Below are positions 27,305-37,986 of a DNA stretch of 64,000 nucleotides, in pieces. Source of the DNA: Candidatus Wallbacteria bacterium (GTDB lineage: Bacteria; Muiribacteriota; UBA6191; JACPRK01); assembly GCA_016190005.1 (NCBI GenBank), contig JACPRK010000099.1, forward strand, positions 1-64,000, read 5' to 3'. A model generated the notes under the pieces. That model was not told the DNA's origin. It saw only the letters and a program-made list of their open reading frames with translations, and searched no databases. The first letter of the stretch is position 1, and each line of letters begins with the position of its first letter. The position numbers and the translations under genes are program-made.

Positions 27305-28296
27305 GGCCGCGGCCGCCGAGCGCCTTCCAGCACGCTGAACTGGATGGCGGGGCGCAGCGGCTCCAGGAATCCGCGGATCGCGCGAGCCGTCAGGGCCAGC
27401 GCCGGCCGCGTTGCGGCGATCATGCGATCCCTCGGTCCAGCCGGCTCCATCCGCGCCAAGTCGGCTTCGGTCGCCGGCACGTCGACGGGCTGGTGGAACC
27501 GGTCGCCAAAGAACTCGATGCAGGCGCCGAAGAGCCGACCCGACTGCTCATGCGCTTTGCGCGCCACGCGCCGGACGGCGTCGCCGGGGTCGTCGAACTT
27601 CTCGAGATCGATGCCGCGCAGAGTCTGGCCCAGCTCGAGTGTGTCCTCGGCCACACGCCGGGCGATCCACGCTTCGTAGGCCAGGTGGTAATTGCTGGTG
27701 ACTTTCGTCGTCCCGGCGATCGGGCTCGTGGGCACGACGAAGCGGGTGGAGGTCTGGGTGGCGTGGTACGGCTGGCCCAGGTCCTCCACGTAGTGCATCG
27801 CGCATGCCAGGTAGCGCAGGCCCCAGTACGTGTCGCCCCGCGCCAGCGCGGCCTTCGCCGCTTCGCACCAGAGCGCCGCGCGCTCGGGCGCGGCCCCCAT
27901 CGCCGTGGCCGGCAGCGGGAAATGGACCGTCCATGACGGATAGTACATGTGGAAGTAGCCGCGGCTGCTCATTCCCGTGTAGCCGCCCATGAAGCGCTGC
28001 TGCCAGCTGACGCGCAGCTCCTGGTCGGGTCCGTCGTCGGGTTCCATCGCGTAGCGCTCCAGGATCGACCGCGCCGTAAGATGGTCACCCTGCCGCTCGC
28101 CCTTGTAGGGGAAGGCATAGTCCTGCCGGATCTCGGAGACGCGATCCGTGCGAGTCGTTACCAGCACCGGCGGCAGGCTGTCGAGCCACGCCACGTCCGC
28201 CAGCGCCAGCCGCGTGAGCCGGTCGTGACCGTCCCAGGCCATGGCGCCAGCCGGCGCCGCTAGCAGCAGAGTCGTGAGCCAGGCGACAATTTTCAT
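27301..28296 (-). CDS. Secreted zinc-dependent phospholipase C/S1-P1 nuclease-like protein
   Basis: A 331-residue protein with a signal peptide that would be cut after AMA, exposing Trp21 as the mature N-terminus. In Bacillus cereus phospholipase C the N-terminal Trp binds zinc. The other ligands are visible: His24 (DGH), the Asp-His in GDHLTARS, the His-Asp-His in [13 protein letters not shown] and the His-Glu in NYHLAYEAW. All expected zinc ligands therefore seem present. It is probably a periplasmic or extracellular phosphodiesterase; whether lipid or nucleic acid is the substrate cannot be told. It is convergent with ldhA. Confidence 0.8.
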   Translation of the reverse strand: MKIVAWLTTLLLAAPAGAMAWDGHDRLTRLALADVAWLDSLPPVLVTTRTDRVSEIRQDYAFPYKGERQGDHLTARSILERYAMEPDDGPDQELRVSWQQRFMGGYTGMSSRGYFHMYYPSWTVHFPLPATAMGAAPERAALWCEAAKAALARGDTYWGLRYLACAMHYVEDLGQPYHATQTSTRFVVPTSPIAGTTKVTSNYHLAYEAWIARRVAEDTLELGQTLRGIDLEKFDDPGDAVRRVARKAHEQSGRLFGACIEFFGDRFHQPVDVPATEADLARMEPAGPRDRMIAATRPALALTARAIRGFLEPLRPAIQFSVLEGARRPRP

Positions 28297-28330
28297 GGGC
28301 GCAAGATTCTAGCAGCCCGCGTCCCGAAAC

Positions 28331-29437
28331 TCAACGTCCGGCGAACCGGGCGCTCGATGCCCGGTCGGTGGCGGTCCAGGCCAGCCCCTCGTTGCCGCGG
28401 CGCTCCCAGTCGTTGACGGCGTCGGCAAGAAAGGCGAGCACGGCTGCCTCGTAGCGCTCTCCCAGCACGTCGTGGGCCCGGACGTGCACTGCACCCGGAA
28501 CCCGCAGCAACCGCTTCGGACCCGAGTAGAGCCTGTGCATCCTGGCCGAGTGCTCCGGCGGCACTACCGTGTCCTCCTCGCCGTGGATGAACAGTACGGG
28601 TCTCGGAGCCAATCCCTCCAGCGAGTCCTGCGGTCGCACCCAGTTCATCGACCAGCCTGTCGCCAGCCGCCCCCACAGATCGCAAGCATGCTGCACCGGC
28701 GTCACGAGCCAGTCCGGGTACTTCCGATACTGCTCGCGGCACATTTCCCAGAGCGTGGCGTACGGGCTGTCCAGCACGAAAGCGGCGATCTCCGGCGCGT
28801 ACGGCGCCATCACCAGCGCCGCCGAGGCGCCCATCGACTGACCGAACACGACGACCGGTCTCAATCGCACGCGCGCCTGCGCCGTGCAGGTGGCCAGGTG
28901 GAGATCGGCCGCTTCGAAGCCTCCCAGCGTGCTCATCGTGCCCTGACTGGTGCCGCAGGCCCGGAAGTCGAACAGCAGGCACGCGTAGCCTGCTCGCACC
29001 AGGAACGCCGCCTTGCCCAGCATCTGCTGGCGATTGCCCCCCGCGCCGTGTGCCAGCACCACGGTCGCCTTGGGCGTATCGACGCCGAGGGCCGGCATCC
29101 ACCAACCCGCTAGCGTGAGCTTGTCGAAGGTGCGAAGCTCGAGCTCCCGGTAGGTCAGTCCGCGGGCGAACCTATCGGGCGTCGTGTGGATAGGCAGGCG
29201 AGGCCGGTAGAGGTTCCGGTAGACGGTCGGCACGGGAAGCGCCACGCCGAACAGGAATCCCATCAGCGCGACCAGCGCTACGGCGTTGCGCCGGGGCCGG
29301 CCCTGGGCCAGCACTTGCCGCGGCCACCAACTGGTTCTCGTGGGACCCCGGATGGCATCCGCCGCTGGCACGCGCACGAACCCGCCGCGCCGGTCCTCGG
29401 CGTCGCCGTGCTCGGGCTCCAACGCGGTTTCGCTCAC
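28331..29437 (-). CDS. Alpha/beta hydrolase, membrane-anchored (second of tandem pair)
   Basis: A 368-residue protein. One membrane segment at about residues 52-70 precedes an alpha/beta hydrolase domain: VVLAHGAGGNRQQ (oxyanion strand), FGQSMGASAA (nucleophile elbow Ser), LFIHGEEDTVVPPEHS (acid Asp) and a His in GAVHVRAHD. The family resembles BEM46/YqkD-type serine hydrolases. Its start overlaps the stop of the upstream hydrolase by four bases (ATGA), so the two are translationally coupled. The paralogue shares the same order of motifs, indicating tandem duplication. Substrate unknown; the active site probably faces the periplasm. Confidence 0.85.
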   Translation of the reverse strand: MSETALEPEHGDAEDRRGGFVRVPAADAIRGPTRTSWWPRQVLAQGRPRRNAVALVALMGFLFGVALPVPTVYRNLYRPRLPIHTTPDRFARGLTYRELELRTFDKLTLAGWWMPALGVDTPKATVVLAHGAGGNRQQMLGKAAFLVRAGYACLLFDFRACGTSQGTMSTLGGFEAADLHLATCTAQARVRLRPVVVFGQSMGASAALVMAPYAPEIAAFVLDSPYATLWEMCREQYRKYPDWLVTPVQHACDLWGRLATGWSMNWVRPQDSLEGLAPRPVLFIHGEEDTVVPPEHSARMHRLYSGPKRLLRVPGAVHVRAHDVLGERYEAAVLAFLADAVNDWERRGNEGLAWTATDRASSARFAGR

Positions 29438-30357
29438 GGCCGTTGTCCCTCGTCGGCACCTGCCATCGCCCTGTCGAAGTGGTCCAGCACGCGCCGTGCG
29501 TACTCCTGGCCGTGCTTCATGTGGGCCGCCACGTGCCAGGCGTCGGGCACCAGCCAGAGCTGCTTGGACCCGCGATACGCCGCGTGCAATCGAATGCTGT
29601 GCTCGTACGGAATGAGCGCGTCCTTCTCTCCATGGATGAAGAGCACCGGGCGCGGCGCTAGTTCCTGCACGTGCTGCTCAGGGCTGATGTCGAAGATGGA
29701 ACCGCCGACCATTAGCGAGCCCCAAAAGCTGACGGCGTACTGCAGCGGCACGCCCAGCAGATCAGGAACGTGGCGGAAGTTCTCCCGGGCCATCTCCCAG
29801 AGTGACGCGAACGGACTGTCGAGCACGTACGCAGCCACCCTGGGCGTGTCGGCCGCCGCCAGGATGGCGGTTGCCGCGCCCATCGACTGCGCGAAGATGC
29901 CGACGGGGAGGCCTGGCGCCTTCCGCTCCAGGGCCGAAAGTCCCGCCCGAAGGTCCAGCGTCTCCCGCATGCCCAGGCTGCACCGCCGCCCCTGGCTCTT
30001 GCCGTGGTTGCGGAACTCGAAGAGCAGGCACGAGTACCCCGCCGGCGCCAGAAACTGGGCCTTGGGCAGGACGTCTTCCCGGTTGGCCCCGACCCCGTGG
30101 CAGACCAGCACGGCCCCCTTCGGCTTCTTCACCGGCGCCGGGATGTACCAGGCGGCCAGCCGCAGCCCGTCGGCCGTTTCCAGCTCCAGGTCCTCGAAGG
30201 CGAGCGGCGGGGCATAAGAGCGAGGGTCGCCCTGCGGCACCCGGTGGACCCGGAACACGTTCGTGCCGGCTGCCGCGATCGGGCCGAAGAGCACCACCAG
30301 CAGGCCGATCCTGAGCGCGGCCCGCCCTGTCTTCGCCAGCTGTTTCCGAACGTCCAT
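29434..30357 (-). CDS. Alpha/beta hydrolase, membrane-anchored (first of tandem pair)
   Basis: A 307-residue protein. A signal or anchor at about residues 12-32 precedes the hydrolase fold: LVCHGVGANREDV, FAQSMGAATA (nucleophile Ser), LFIHGEKDALIPYEHS and a catalytic His in DAWHVAAHM. It is clearly paralogous to the next gene and coupled to it by an ATGA overlap. The six-module TM-TPR gene ends only 12 bp upstream, so the three genes are probably one transcript. Substrate unknown. Confidence 0.85.
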   Translation of the reverse strand: MDVRKQLAKTGRAALRIGLLVVLFGPIAAAGTNVFRVHRVPQGDPRSYAPPLAFEDLELETADGLRLAAWYIPAPVKKPKGAVLVCHGVGANREDVLPKAQFLAPAGYSCLLFEFRNHGKSQGRRCSLGMRETLDLRAGLSALERKAPGLPVGIFAQSMGAATAILAAADTPRVAAYVLDSPFASLWEMARENFRHVPDLLGVPLQYAVSFWGSLMVGGSIFDISPEQHVQELAPRPVLFIHGEKDALIPYEHSIRLHAAYRGSKQLWLVPDAWHVAAHMKHGQEYARRVLDHFDRAMAGADEGQRP

Positions 30358-30369
30358 CCCGGATGAAGT

Positions 30370-33297
30370 CTACACGCCGGCCGCGTCCGCTACCGCTATG
30401 AGGCGCTCCCTGAGCGCCGGCTGGACCGGCTCCAGCACCAGCGACTCCTCGTACTCCCGCACGGCCGCGTGCAGCTCGCCGGCAGCTTCCAGGGCTCGCC
30501 CCAGATGGGCACGCGTCGAGGCGTTCGACGGGCTGATGCGCGCGGCCAGTGTCAGCTCCTCGATTGCGCCCTGCGCATCCCCCACGTCCAGCAGCTCCAA
30601 ACCCGCCTGAACGTGTCTTCTGAGTCGACTGGCCCGCACCCAGGCTGCCCCCAGCCCGGCGCCGAGAAGCAGGCTGACCGGCGCACCGATCACGGCGCCC
30701 GCCGCCGCATGCGAGAAGGCCGCTCCGATCGGGACCATCCACGCGAAAAGCACGGCCTCCGCCGGCGGCCGCCGGACCGGCCCGTCCGAGCGCACGCGGT
30801 TGCGTCCTGCGGACCGCCTCGGGCCGCGGACCGACTCGAGCTCCAGCAGCCCCCGCGCCAGGTTGTGCCGCACGTCCAGCCGGGCCGCGGCTCCCGGCGC
30901 CGATCGCAGCGCCTCCCGATACTGGAGCACCGCGGAGCGCAACTCCCCCTGGTCGTGGAATCTCAGCCCCAGGTTGTAGCGCGCGGTCATCAACGGGACG
31001 GAGCCGACGGCCTGGCGGATGGCGCGTCGGTACTCCAGCCCGGCCTCCCGGCCGTTGCCGCCGGCCTCCAGCGCGAGCGCGCGCCGAAGATGGACGTACG
31101 TCTGAAAGTCGGCGGCGAACAGGCAGGCGATCGAGGCGCTGTACAGGAACAGCAGGAGCTGGCCCGCCGACGCCCCGCCCGGCTGCGTCATCTGCCAGAG
31201 CATAGAGACGGACACCAGGCCTGCGGTCACCGCGAAGAGGCCACAACCGGCCAGTGCTCCGGCCCCTGCGCGCATCGGGCCGCGCAGGCTCCGCCTGGGC
31301 TCTGCCAGCGACGGCGCCGGGCCCGCCGGGCGCGCCTGGCCGTCCCCGGAGTCCGGCTCGTGGAGCGTCAGGCTGCGGGCTGCTGCCGTGTGGCCGGGGT
31401 CGAGCCGTAGCGCTTCCCTCAGCTCGGATGCGGCCTCGCGGTCGAGGCCGGCCTCCTGGTGGGCGCAGGCTAGCAGGTAATGAAGCTCCGCAGAGCGCGT
31501 GGAAAGCGCCAGCGCCTGCCGCGAGAGGAGCGCGGCCGCCTCGTGATCCCCCGCGTTGAGGAACCAGCGCGCCGCCGCTGCCTTGCGGGCGGGCGCCCCG
31601 ACCCGCACTACCAGCCATGCCGCGAGCGCCCCGGCCGCCAACGCGGGCCAGCAGCCCAGTTGGGGCCAGAGCACGTGCAGCCCCGCAGCCCACCCGGTGC
31701 CCAGCAAGAGCGGGAGCACGCCGCCTGCCATTGCGGAGCGATCCTGGCCAAAGCCGAGACTGGCCGCCGTCGCCCCGGCCGGCAGCTGCTCGATGGCGAG
31801 CGCCAGGTTGTTCTCTGCGCTCGGGAGCCACTCCTCGGCGCCGAACGCCGCCGAGATGACCTGCCGGTACTCCCGGATCGCACCCGGCAGGTCGCCGTCC
31901 TGATGGTACGCGGTCCCCAGGTTGTAGCGCGTGAGCGAGCCAGCCAGCATCGGCGCGGCCCGGCCGGCTGCCTCGTAGCAGCGGATGGCGCCGGTGGTGT
32001 CACCAGCCTCCTGCAGACGGATTCCCGTCCTTACGAGGCGCTGGAAGCTGGCACTCGCCAGCAGGAGGCCGACCGAGACGAGCCATGCCGCCAGTGCCAG
32101 TCCGATCGGCATCGTCCAGCCCTCTCGCGCCGCAAGTGTCGCCGCGCCCGGCTGCAGCACCGACAGCGCCACGATCGAGGTAGCCACGACCGCCACCGCC
32201 GCCAGCACGCTCGAGTCCCGGGACGGAGTCATCGGGCCTCGCGGGGGAATCACCCAGTCCTCAGGTAACGACCGAGCGGCCGGTGCGGCCGGGTTCACCG
32301 CCTCCATCAGGGCTGCGAGGCGCTCCGAGGCCTCCGCGGAGTTCGGGCTGAGCGCCAGCGCCTCATGGTACTGGGCGCGCGCAGCCCCTGGGTTGCCGCA
32401 CGCCTCGTGAGCAGCCCCGAGCGCCACATGAGCCTGGAGCTGGCGAGGCCAGAGCCGGATCGACTCCCGGAAGTCCTCGCAAGCTCCGGCTGCGTCACCG
32501 AGCGCGAGCAGGTAGTGGCCCCGAGCCAGCCGCACCCGGGAGAGCGTTCCGCGCGCCGCCGCCGCGCACGCCAGGAGCGCCAGGAGAAGGAAGCCGATCC
32601 GGTCGGGAATCCAGGGCGCCAGCAGGCGCTCCATCGTGACGGCGATTGTGATGTAGACCAGGAAGACGAGCGGGCCATGGAGGCGTCCGGCACTCGAAGG
32701 CGCGGCCGGTACCGGTCCCTCTTCCAGCGCGGCGCGCAGGTTCGCTGCGCAGGCGCGCGCGGTAGCGTCGCTGGCGGGGACGGGTCCGCCAAGCCGGGAG
32801 CGCAGGGCACTGCGGTAGAGCCTAACGGCTTCCGCGTGCTCTCCTCGTCGATGGAGCGCGCACCCCAGCGCCAGGTGGTGGAGACCGTTCAGCCCCTGCG
32901 CGCGCGCCGTGGCGCGCCGGAAGTGGGCCTCCGCCTCCTCGTCCTCGCCTCGTGACCAGGCGGCCAGCCCCCGTCTCAAGTGGCGAACCGCCAGCAGCTC
33001 CGAAAGCAGAGCCGCGGCGATGATGCAGAAAAAGAGAAGAGGCAAAAACCTCGCGAGGCTCGCCGCGGGCGGCTCGAAGGCGGCCGCGGCCTTCAGCCCA
33101 GGCAGCGTCATCGCGGCCAGGATGGCGAGCTCCAGGAAGCCGGCCGCCAAGAGCGCGCTCCAGAACCTGGGAGGCCCCACGGGCTCTGCGGGGAGCGCGC
33201 GTTTGCCTGCTCCAGTCCGGCATGGACCGTCGGGCGCCGGCGATGGGGTGGCGGGATCGGGTGGCGTGGGCTGCTGGGGCTCGTTCGGTGCGGTCAT
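30370..33297 (-). CDS. Six-module membrane TPR protein
   Basis: A 975-residue protein built from about six modules of roughly 150-165 residues. Each module has one or two hydrophobic segments followed by two to three TPRs, for example RLARGHYLLALGDAAGACED, LTRYNLGTAYHQDGD, LHYLLACAHQEAGLD, ARYNLGLRFHDQGELRSA and LRRHVQAGLELLDVGDAQGA. The N-terminus is Pro-rich. It is probably an inner-membrane scaffold. I know of no named family with this alternation. ATG 33297 is chosen for the GGAAGGAG nine bases upstream; ATG 33330 is less well supported. It probably shares a transcript with the two downstream hydrolases. Confidence 0.75.
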   Translation of the reverse strand: MTAPNEPQQPTPPDPATPSPAPDGPCRTGAGKRALPAEPVGPPRFWSALLAAGFLELAILAAMTLPGLKAAAAFEPPAASLARFLPLLFFCIIAAALLSELLAVRHLRRGLAAWSRGEDEEAEAHFRRATARAQGLNGLHHLALGCALHRRGEHAEAVRLYRSALRSRLGGPVPASDATARACAANLRAALEEGPVPAAPSSAGRLHGPLVFLVYITIAVTMERLLAPWIPDRIGFLLLALLACAAAARGTLSRVRLARGHYLLALGDAAGACEDFRESIRLWPRQLQAHVALGAAHEACGNPGAARAQYHEALALSPNSAEASERLAALMEAVNPAAPAARSLPEDWVIPPRGPMTPSRDSSVLAAVAVVATSIVALSVLQPGAATLAAREGWTMPIGLALAAWLVSVGLLLASASFQRLVRTGIRLQEAGDTTGAIRCYEAAGRAAPMLAGSLTRYNLGTAYHQDGDLPGAIREYRQVISAAFGAEEWLPSAENNLALAIEQLPAGATAASLGFGQDRSAMAGGVLPLLLGTGWAAGLHVLWPQLGCWPALAAGALAAWLVVRVGAPARKAAAARWFLNAGDHEAAALLSRQALALSTRSAELHYLLACAHQEAGLDREAASELREALRLDPGHTAAARSLTLHEPDSGDGQARPAGPAPSLAEPRRSLRGPMRAGAGALAGCGLFAVTAGLVSVSMLWQMTQPGGASAGQLLLFLYSASIACLFAADFQTYVHLRRALALEAGGNGREAGLEYRRAIRQAVGSVPLMTARYNLGLRFHDQGELRSAVLQYREALRSAPGAAARLDVRHNLARGLLELESVRGPRRSAGRNRVRSDGPVRRPPAEAVLFAWMVPIGAAFSHAAAGAVIGAPVSLLLGAGLGAAWVRASRLRRHVQAGLELLDVGDAQGAIEELTLAARISPSNASTRAHLGRALEAAGELHAAVREYEESLVLEPVQPALRERLIAVADAAGV

Positions 33298-33393
33298 GGT
33301 CGGCTCCTTCCTCCCTCCGCCGGCCATCATAGGCCCGTCCGCAGCGGAAAAACGAGAACCGGAGCTACCGCCGATCGGGGTTCGGCCACCCGA

Positions 33394-34566
33394 TCACACC
33401 TTCTGGAGGACGGCGCACTTGAGGTAGCGCGTCTCCGGCATCGCGGGTACAGCCGGGTGATCGTGGGATTGTCCGCGAAGCTCCAGCATTCGAACGGAGC
33501 GGCCTGTGGCGGCGGCGGCACGGGCCAAGGTGCGCACGAAATCCTCCGCGGAGACGTGGTAAGAGCATGACGAGGTGACGAGGTAGCCGCCTTCGGGGAC
33601 GAGCTCGAGCGCCTTGCGGTTGATGCGCTCGTAGGCCACGAGCGCCTCCTTGAGGTCCTTCTTCGTGCGCGCGAAGGGGGGCGGGTCGAGGAAAACGACG
33701 TCGAAGGAGCGGCCTGTCTCGCGGGCCTTGTCGAGAAAGGCGGGCACGTCCTTCTCGAGAGGCTCGATGCGGTCGGCCAACCCGTTGGCGAGAAAGTTCT
33801 CACGCGCCAGCGCCAGGGCCAAGCCGCTGGAGTCGACGGCGGTGACGGCTTGCGCGCCGGCGCGGGCTGCCGAGAGTGCCCAGGAGCCCGTGTAGCAGTA
33901 GGCGTCGAGCACGCGCTTGCCCTCGCAGAGCCGCGCCGCCAGCGCTCGGTTGTCGCGCTGGTCGAAGTAGAAACCCGTCTTCTGGCCGGCCAAGGGGTCG
34001 ACCTTGTACCGAAGCCCGTCGATGACCGCCTCGAGCGGTCCCTCCAGCTCCCCGTGCGCCACCTTGACGTAGGAGCCGAGCCCCTCGAGTGCGCGGGCCG
34101 AGGTGTCGTTGCGCAGCACGATCACGCGAGGCGAAACCGCGCGGCGGAGCGCCTCCAGGAACATCGGCAGGAGCTCCTCGGCGCCCGCCGTGGTGGTCTG
34201 CACAGCGACGGTGTCGCCGTAGCGATCCGCGATGAACCCGGGGAGGAAGTCGCCCTCGCTGAAGACGAGCCGGTAGGCCGTCTCGCCGGGGTACCAGGCC
34301 TGCCTGAGCGCCAGCGCCGCCTTGATTCGCTTGGAGAAGAACGCTTCGTCGATGGTGTCCTGGTGGCGCGTCAGGATGCGGCAGGCGATGAGCGACGCCC
34401 GGTTGTGGTAGCCCAGGCCGACGAAGTGGCCCGTGGCGCTCTTGACGACCGCGAGCGCGCCCGGCTCGGCCTTCCCGTCGATCGCTTCGATCTCGTTGGA
34501 GAAGATCCAGAGATGTCCTGCGCGAATGCGGCGCTCTTCCGACTTCTTGAGTGTGATGGTGAGCAA
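33394..34566 (-). CDS. rlmI: Class I SAM-dependent 23S rRNA methyltransferase, RlmI-like
   Basis: A 390-residue protein of the RlmI/RlmK-N-terminal family. It has an N-terminal PUA-like domain (RRIRAGHLWIFSNEI), the ELEGPLEAVIDGLRY linker, then a Rossmann methyltransferase with DQRDNRAL, VLDAYCYTGSWALSAA (SAM loop), AVDSSG and LDPPPFARTK (catalytic DPPxF). The family methylates cytosine C5 in 23S rRNA (m5C1962 in E. coli); the exact target here is inferred. It starts at TTG 34566 with GGAGGAG five bases upstream. It is divergent from the aldehyde dehydrogenase gene, with heptamer locus 3 between them. Confidence 0.85.
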   Translation of the reverse strand: MLTITLKKSEERRIRAGHLWIFSNEIEAIDGKAEPGALAVVKSATGHFVGLGYHNRASLIACRILTRHQDTIDEAFFSKRIKAALALRQAWYPGETAYRLVFSEGDFLPGFIADRYGDTVAVQTTTAGAEELLPMFLEALRRAVSPRVIVLRNDTSARALEGLGSYVKVAHGELEGPLEAVIDGLRYKVDPLAGQKTGFYFDQRDNRALAARLCEGKRVLDAYCYTGSWALSAARAGAQAVTAVDSSGLALALARENFLANGLADRIEPLEKDVPAFLDKARETGRSFDVVFLDPPPFARTKKDLKEALVAYERINRKALELVPEGGYLVTSSCSYHVSAEDFVRTLARAAAATGRSVRMLELRGQSHDHPAVPAMPETRYLKCAVLQKV

Positions 34567-34599
34567 TTTGTCTCCTCCGGTCGGGGGGAAGGGTACAGG

Positions 34600-34862
34600 A
34601 GCGAGTAGCGAGTAGCGAGTAGTGAGTAGTGAGTAGTGAGTAGCGAGGAGTGAGGCGGGACGCTTGCGTCCGCACGTCCTCTTCGGCTCGCCTGACTACT
34701 CCGCGACTCTCCAGCTACTCCTCGGATCCGTTCCCAAGTCGAGGAGTCTGGCCCCCATCAGTATCGGGCTTTCACAAGCTCAGCCCGAAAGTTCGTGGGG
34801 CGACGCTGGATAGGCTCGTGGCCTCTCGTTCCTCACTACTCGCTACTCACTACTCGCTACTT
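34600..34862. repeat. Inverted pair of heptamer arrays (locus 3)
   Basis: The left array (34600-34654) is about eight units of GAGTAGC or GAGTAGT. The right array (34832-34862) is about four units of the reverse complement (CTCACTA, CTCGCTA). The 177-bp spacer has no gene. It includes a stretch near 34771-34793 with ACAAGCTCAG, like the dispersed repeat at 4615. The element occupies most of the 444-bp divergent region between rlmI and the aldehyde dehydrogenase, leaving about 150 bp beside the latter for its promoter. Confidence 0.9.
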
Positions 34863-35010
34863 GGTCCCGTGACTCGCGACACGCGAGATCCCGCTCGGTG
34901 AGCGGCATGACGCGGCATGCAGACGTTGACTTTGCGAGCGCCGGATGGTAGCATCGCGGGACGCTTCGAGCGCGAGAGTCCGGGCCAACAGCGGTGGGAG
35001 GAGGAGTGCG

Positions 35011-36507
35011 ATGGCGGCAGCGTACGGGAACTTCATCAATGGTAAGTGGATCACGAAGGGCTCCAGGGGGACCTTCGAGAACCGTAGTCCCGCCGATCCG
35101 TCGGACGTCATCGGCATCTTCCCGGAGTCCGGCCACGAGGAGATCGAGGCGGCCGTTCGCGCCGCCTCGGAAGCCTTGCCGGCCTGGAGCCGCACGCCGG
35201 CCCCCCGCCGCGGCGAGATTCTTCGGCGCGTGGGCGACCTGCTCGGCAAGCACAAGGACGAGATCGCCAAGCTCGCCACGCGCGAGATGGGCAAGGTTCT
35301 GGCCGAAACTCGCGGCGACGTTCAGGAGGGGATCGACTGCGCCTACTACTACGCCGGCGAAGGCCGCCGCATGTTCGGGCAGACCGTGCCGACCGAGCTT
35401 CCGAACAAGTTCGGCATGTCGATCCGCCGCCCCATCGGCGTGGCCGGTCTGATCACTCCCTGGAACTTCCCTCTCGCCATCCCGACCTGGAAGTCCTTCC
35501 CCGCCCTCATCTGCGGCAACACGCTGGTCCTGAAGCCCGCCGAGGACAGCCCGGCGACCGCTGTCAAGTTGATGGAAATCTTCGAGGAGGCCGGGGTCCC
35601 CAGGGGTGTGGTCAACCTGGTGCACGGCGACGGGCCCAACACGGGCGCGGCGCTCGTGAAGCACGAGAAAATCGGAGTCATCAGCTTCACCGGCTCCAGC
35701 GACACCGGTCGCGAGATCGCCCGGCTGACGGGCGGTTCGCTGAAGCGGTGCTCGCTAGAGCTGGGCGGCAAGAACGCCCAGATCGTGATGGAGGACGCCG
35801 ATCTCGACTTGGCCATCGAGGGGGCCCTCTGGGGCGCCTTCGGGACAACGGGCCAGCGCTGCACGGCTACCAGCCGGTTGATCGTGCACAAGAAGGTCGC
35901 CTCCGAGCTGACCGGCCGCCTGGTCGAGCAGGCCAAGAAGCTCAAGCTCGGCAACGGTCTGGAGGAGTCGACGCAGGTCGGGCCGCTGGTCAACAAGACC
36001 CAGCGCGAGCGGGTCGCCGGCTACTGCAAGGTCGGCCAGGAGGAAGACGGCGCCAAGGTGCTCCTGGGCGGCAAGGCGCCGGGCGGGAAGCTGTCGAAGG
36101 GCTACTTCTTCGAACCGACGGTCTTCGCCGGCGTCACGCCGAAGATGCGGATCTTCCAGGAGGAGATCTTCGGGCCGGTCATCGGCATCGTCGAGGTGAA
36201 GTCCTTCGAGGAGGCGATCGCGGTGTTGAACGACAGCCGCTACGGCCTCTCGTCCAGCATCTACACGAAGGACGTCAACCGTGCTTTCAAGGCCATCGAG
36301 CAGATCGAGGCCGGCATCACTTACATCAACGGCCCCACCATCGGCGCCGAGGTCCACTTACCCTTCGGCGGCGTGAAGGACACCGGTAATGGCCACCGCG
36401 AGGCCGGCACCACCGGTCTGGACATCTTCAGCGAGTGGAAGGCCGTCTACGTCGACTACAGCGGCAAGCTGCAGAAGGCGCAGATCGACACGCATCCCGA
36501 CGACTGA
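35011..36507 (+). CDS. NAD(P)-dependent aldehyde dehydrogenase
   Basis: A 498-residue protein with complete ALDH motifs: TPWNFPLAIPTWK (cofactor-binding Asn and Lys), FTGSSDTGREI, catalytic Glu250 in LELGGKN, nucleophile Cys284 in GQRCTATSR, and EEIFGPVIGI. It oxidises an aldehyde to the acid. The next gene, 113 bp downstream, is a class III aminotransferase, which suggests joint catabolism of an omega-amino acid such as lysine, GABA or a polyamine product, with the aminotransferase making the semialdehyde. The exact substrate is not readable from sequence. ATG 35011 has GGAGGAGGAG just upstream. Confidence 0.9.
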   Translation: MAAAYGNFINGKWITKGSRGTFENRSPADPSDVIGIFPESGHEEIEAAVRAASEALPAWSRTPAPRRGEILRRVGDLLGKHKDEIAKLATREMGKVLAETRGDVQEGIDCAYYYAGEGRRMFGQTVPTELPNKFGMSIRRPIGVAGLITPWNFPLAIPTWKSFPALICGNTLVLKPAEDSPATAVKLMEIFEEAGVPRGVVNLVHGDGPNTGAALVKHEKIGVISFTGSSDTGREIARLTGGSLKRCSLELGGKNAQIVMEDADLDLAIEGALWGAFGTTGQRCTATSRLIVHKKVASELTGRLVEQAKKLKLGNGLEESTQVGPLVNKTQRERVAGYCKVGQEEDGAKVLLGGKAPGGKLSKGYFFEPTVFAGVTPKMRIFQEEIFGPVIGIVEVKSFEEAIAVLNDSRYGLSSSIYTKDVNRAFKAIEQIEAGITYINGPTIGAEVHLPFGGVKDTGNGHREAGTTGLDIFSEWKAVYVDYSGKLQKAQIDTHPDD

Positions 36508-36620
36508 GGCCGCCCGGCGCGGTCCCAGCTCGCCACCGGATCGCCTCGAGCGCGCCCGCCTCGAGGGGCATCCGAGTCCCATTTCTCACACCTCCCAACC
36601 TCAGGAACAGGGTGATTCCC

Positions 36621-37982
<1,362 letters not shown>

Positions 37983-37986
37983 GTCC

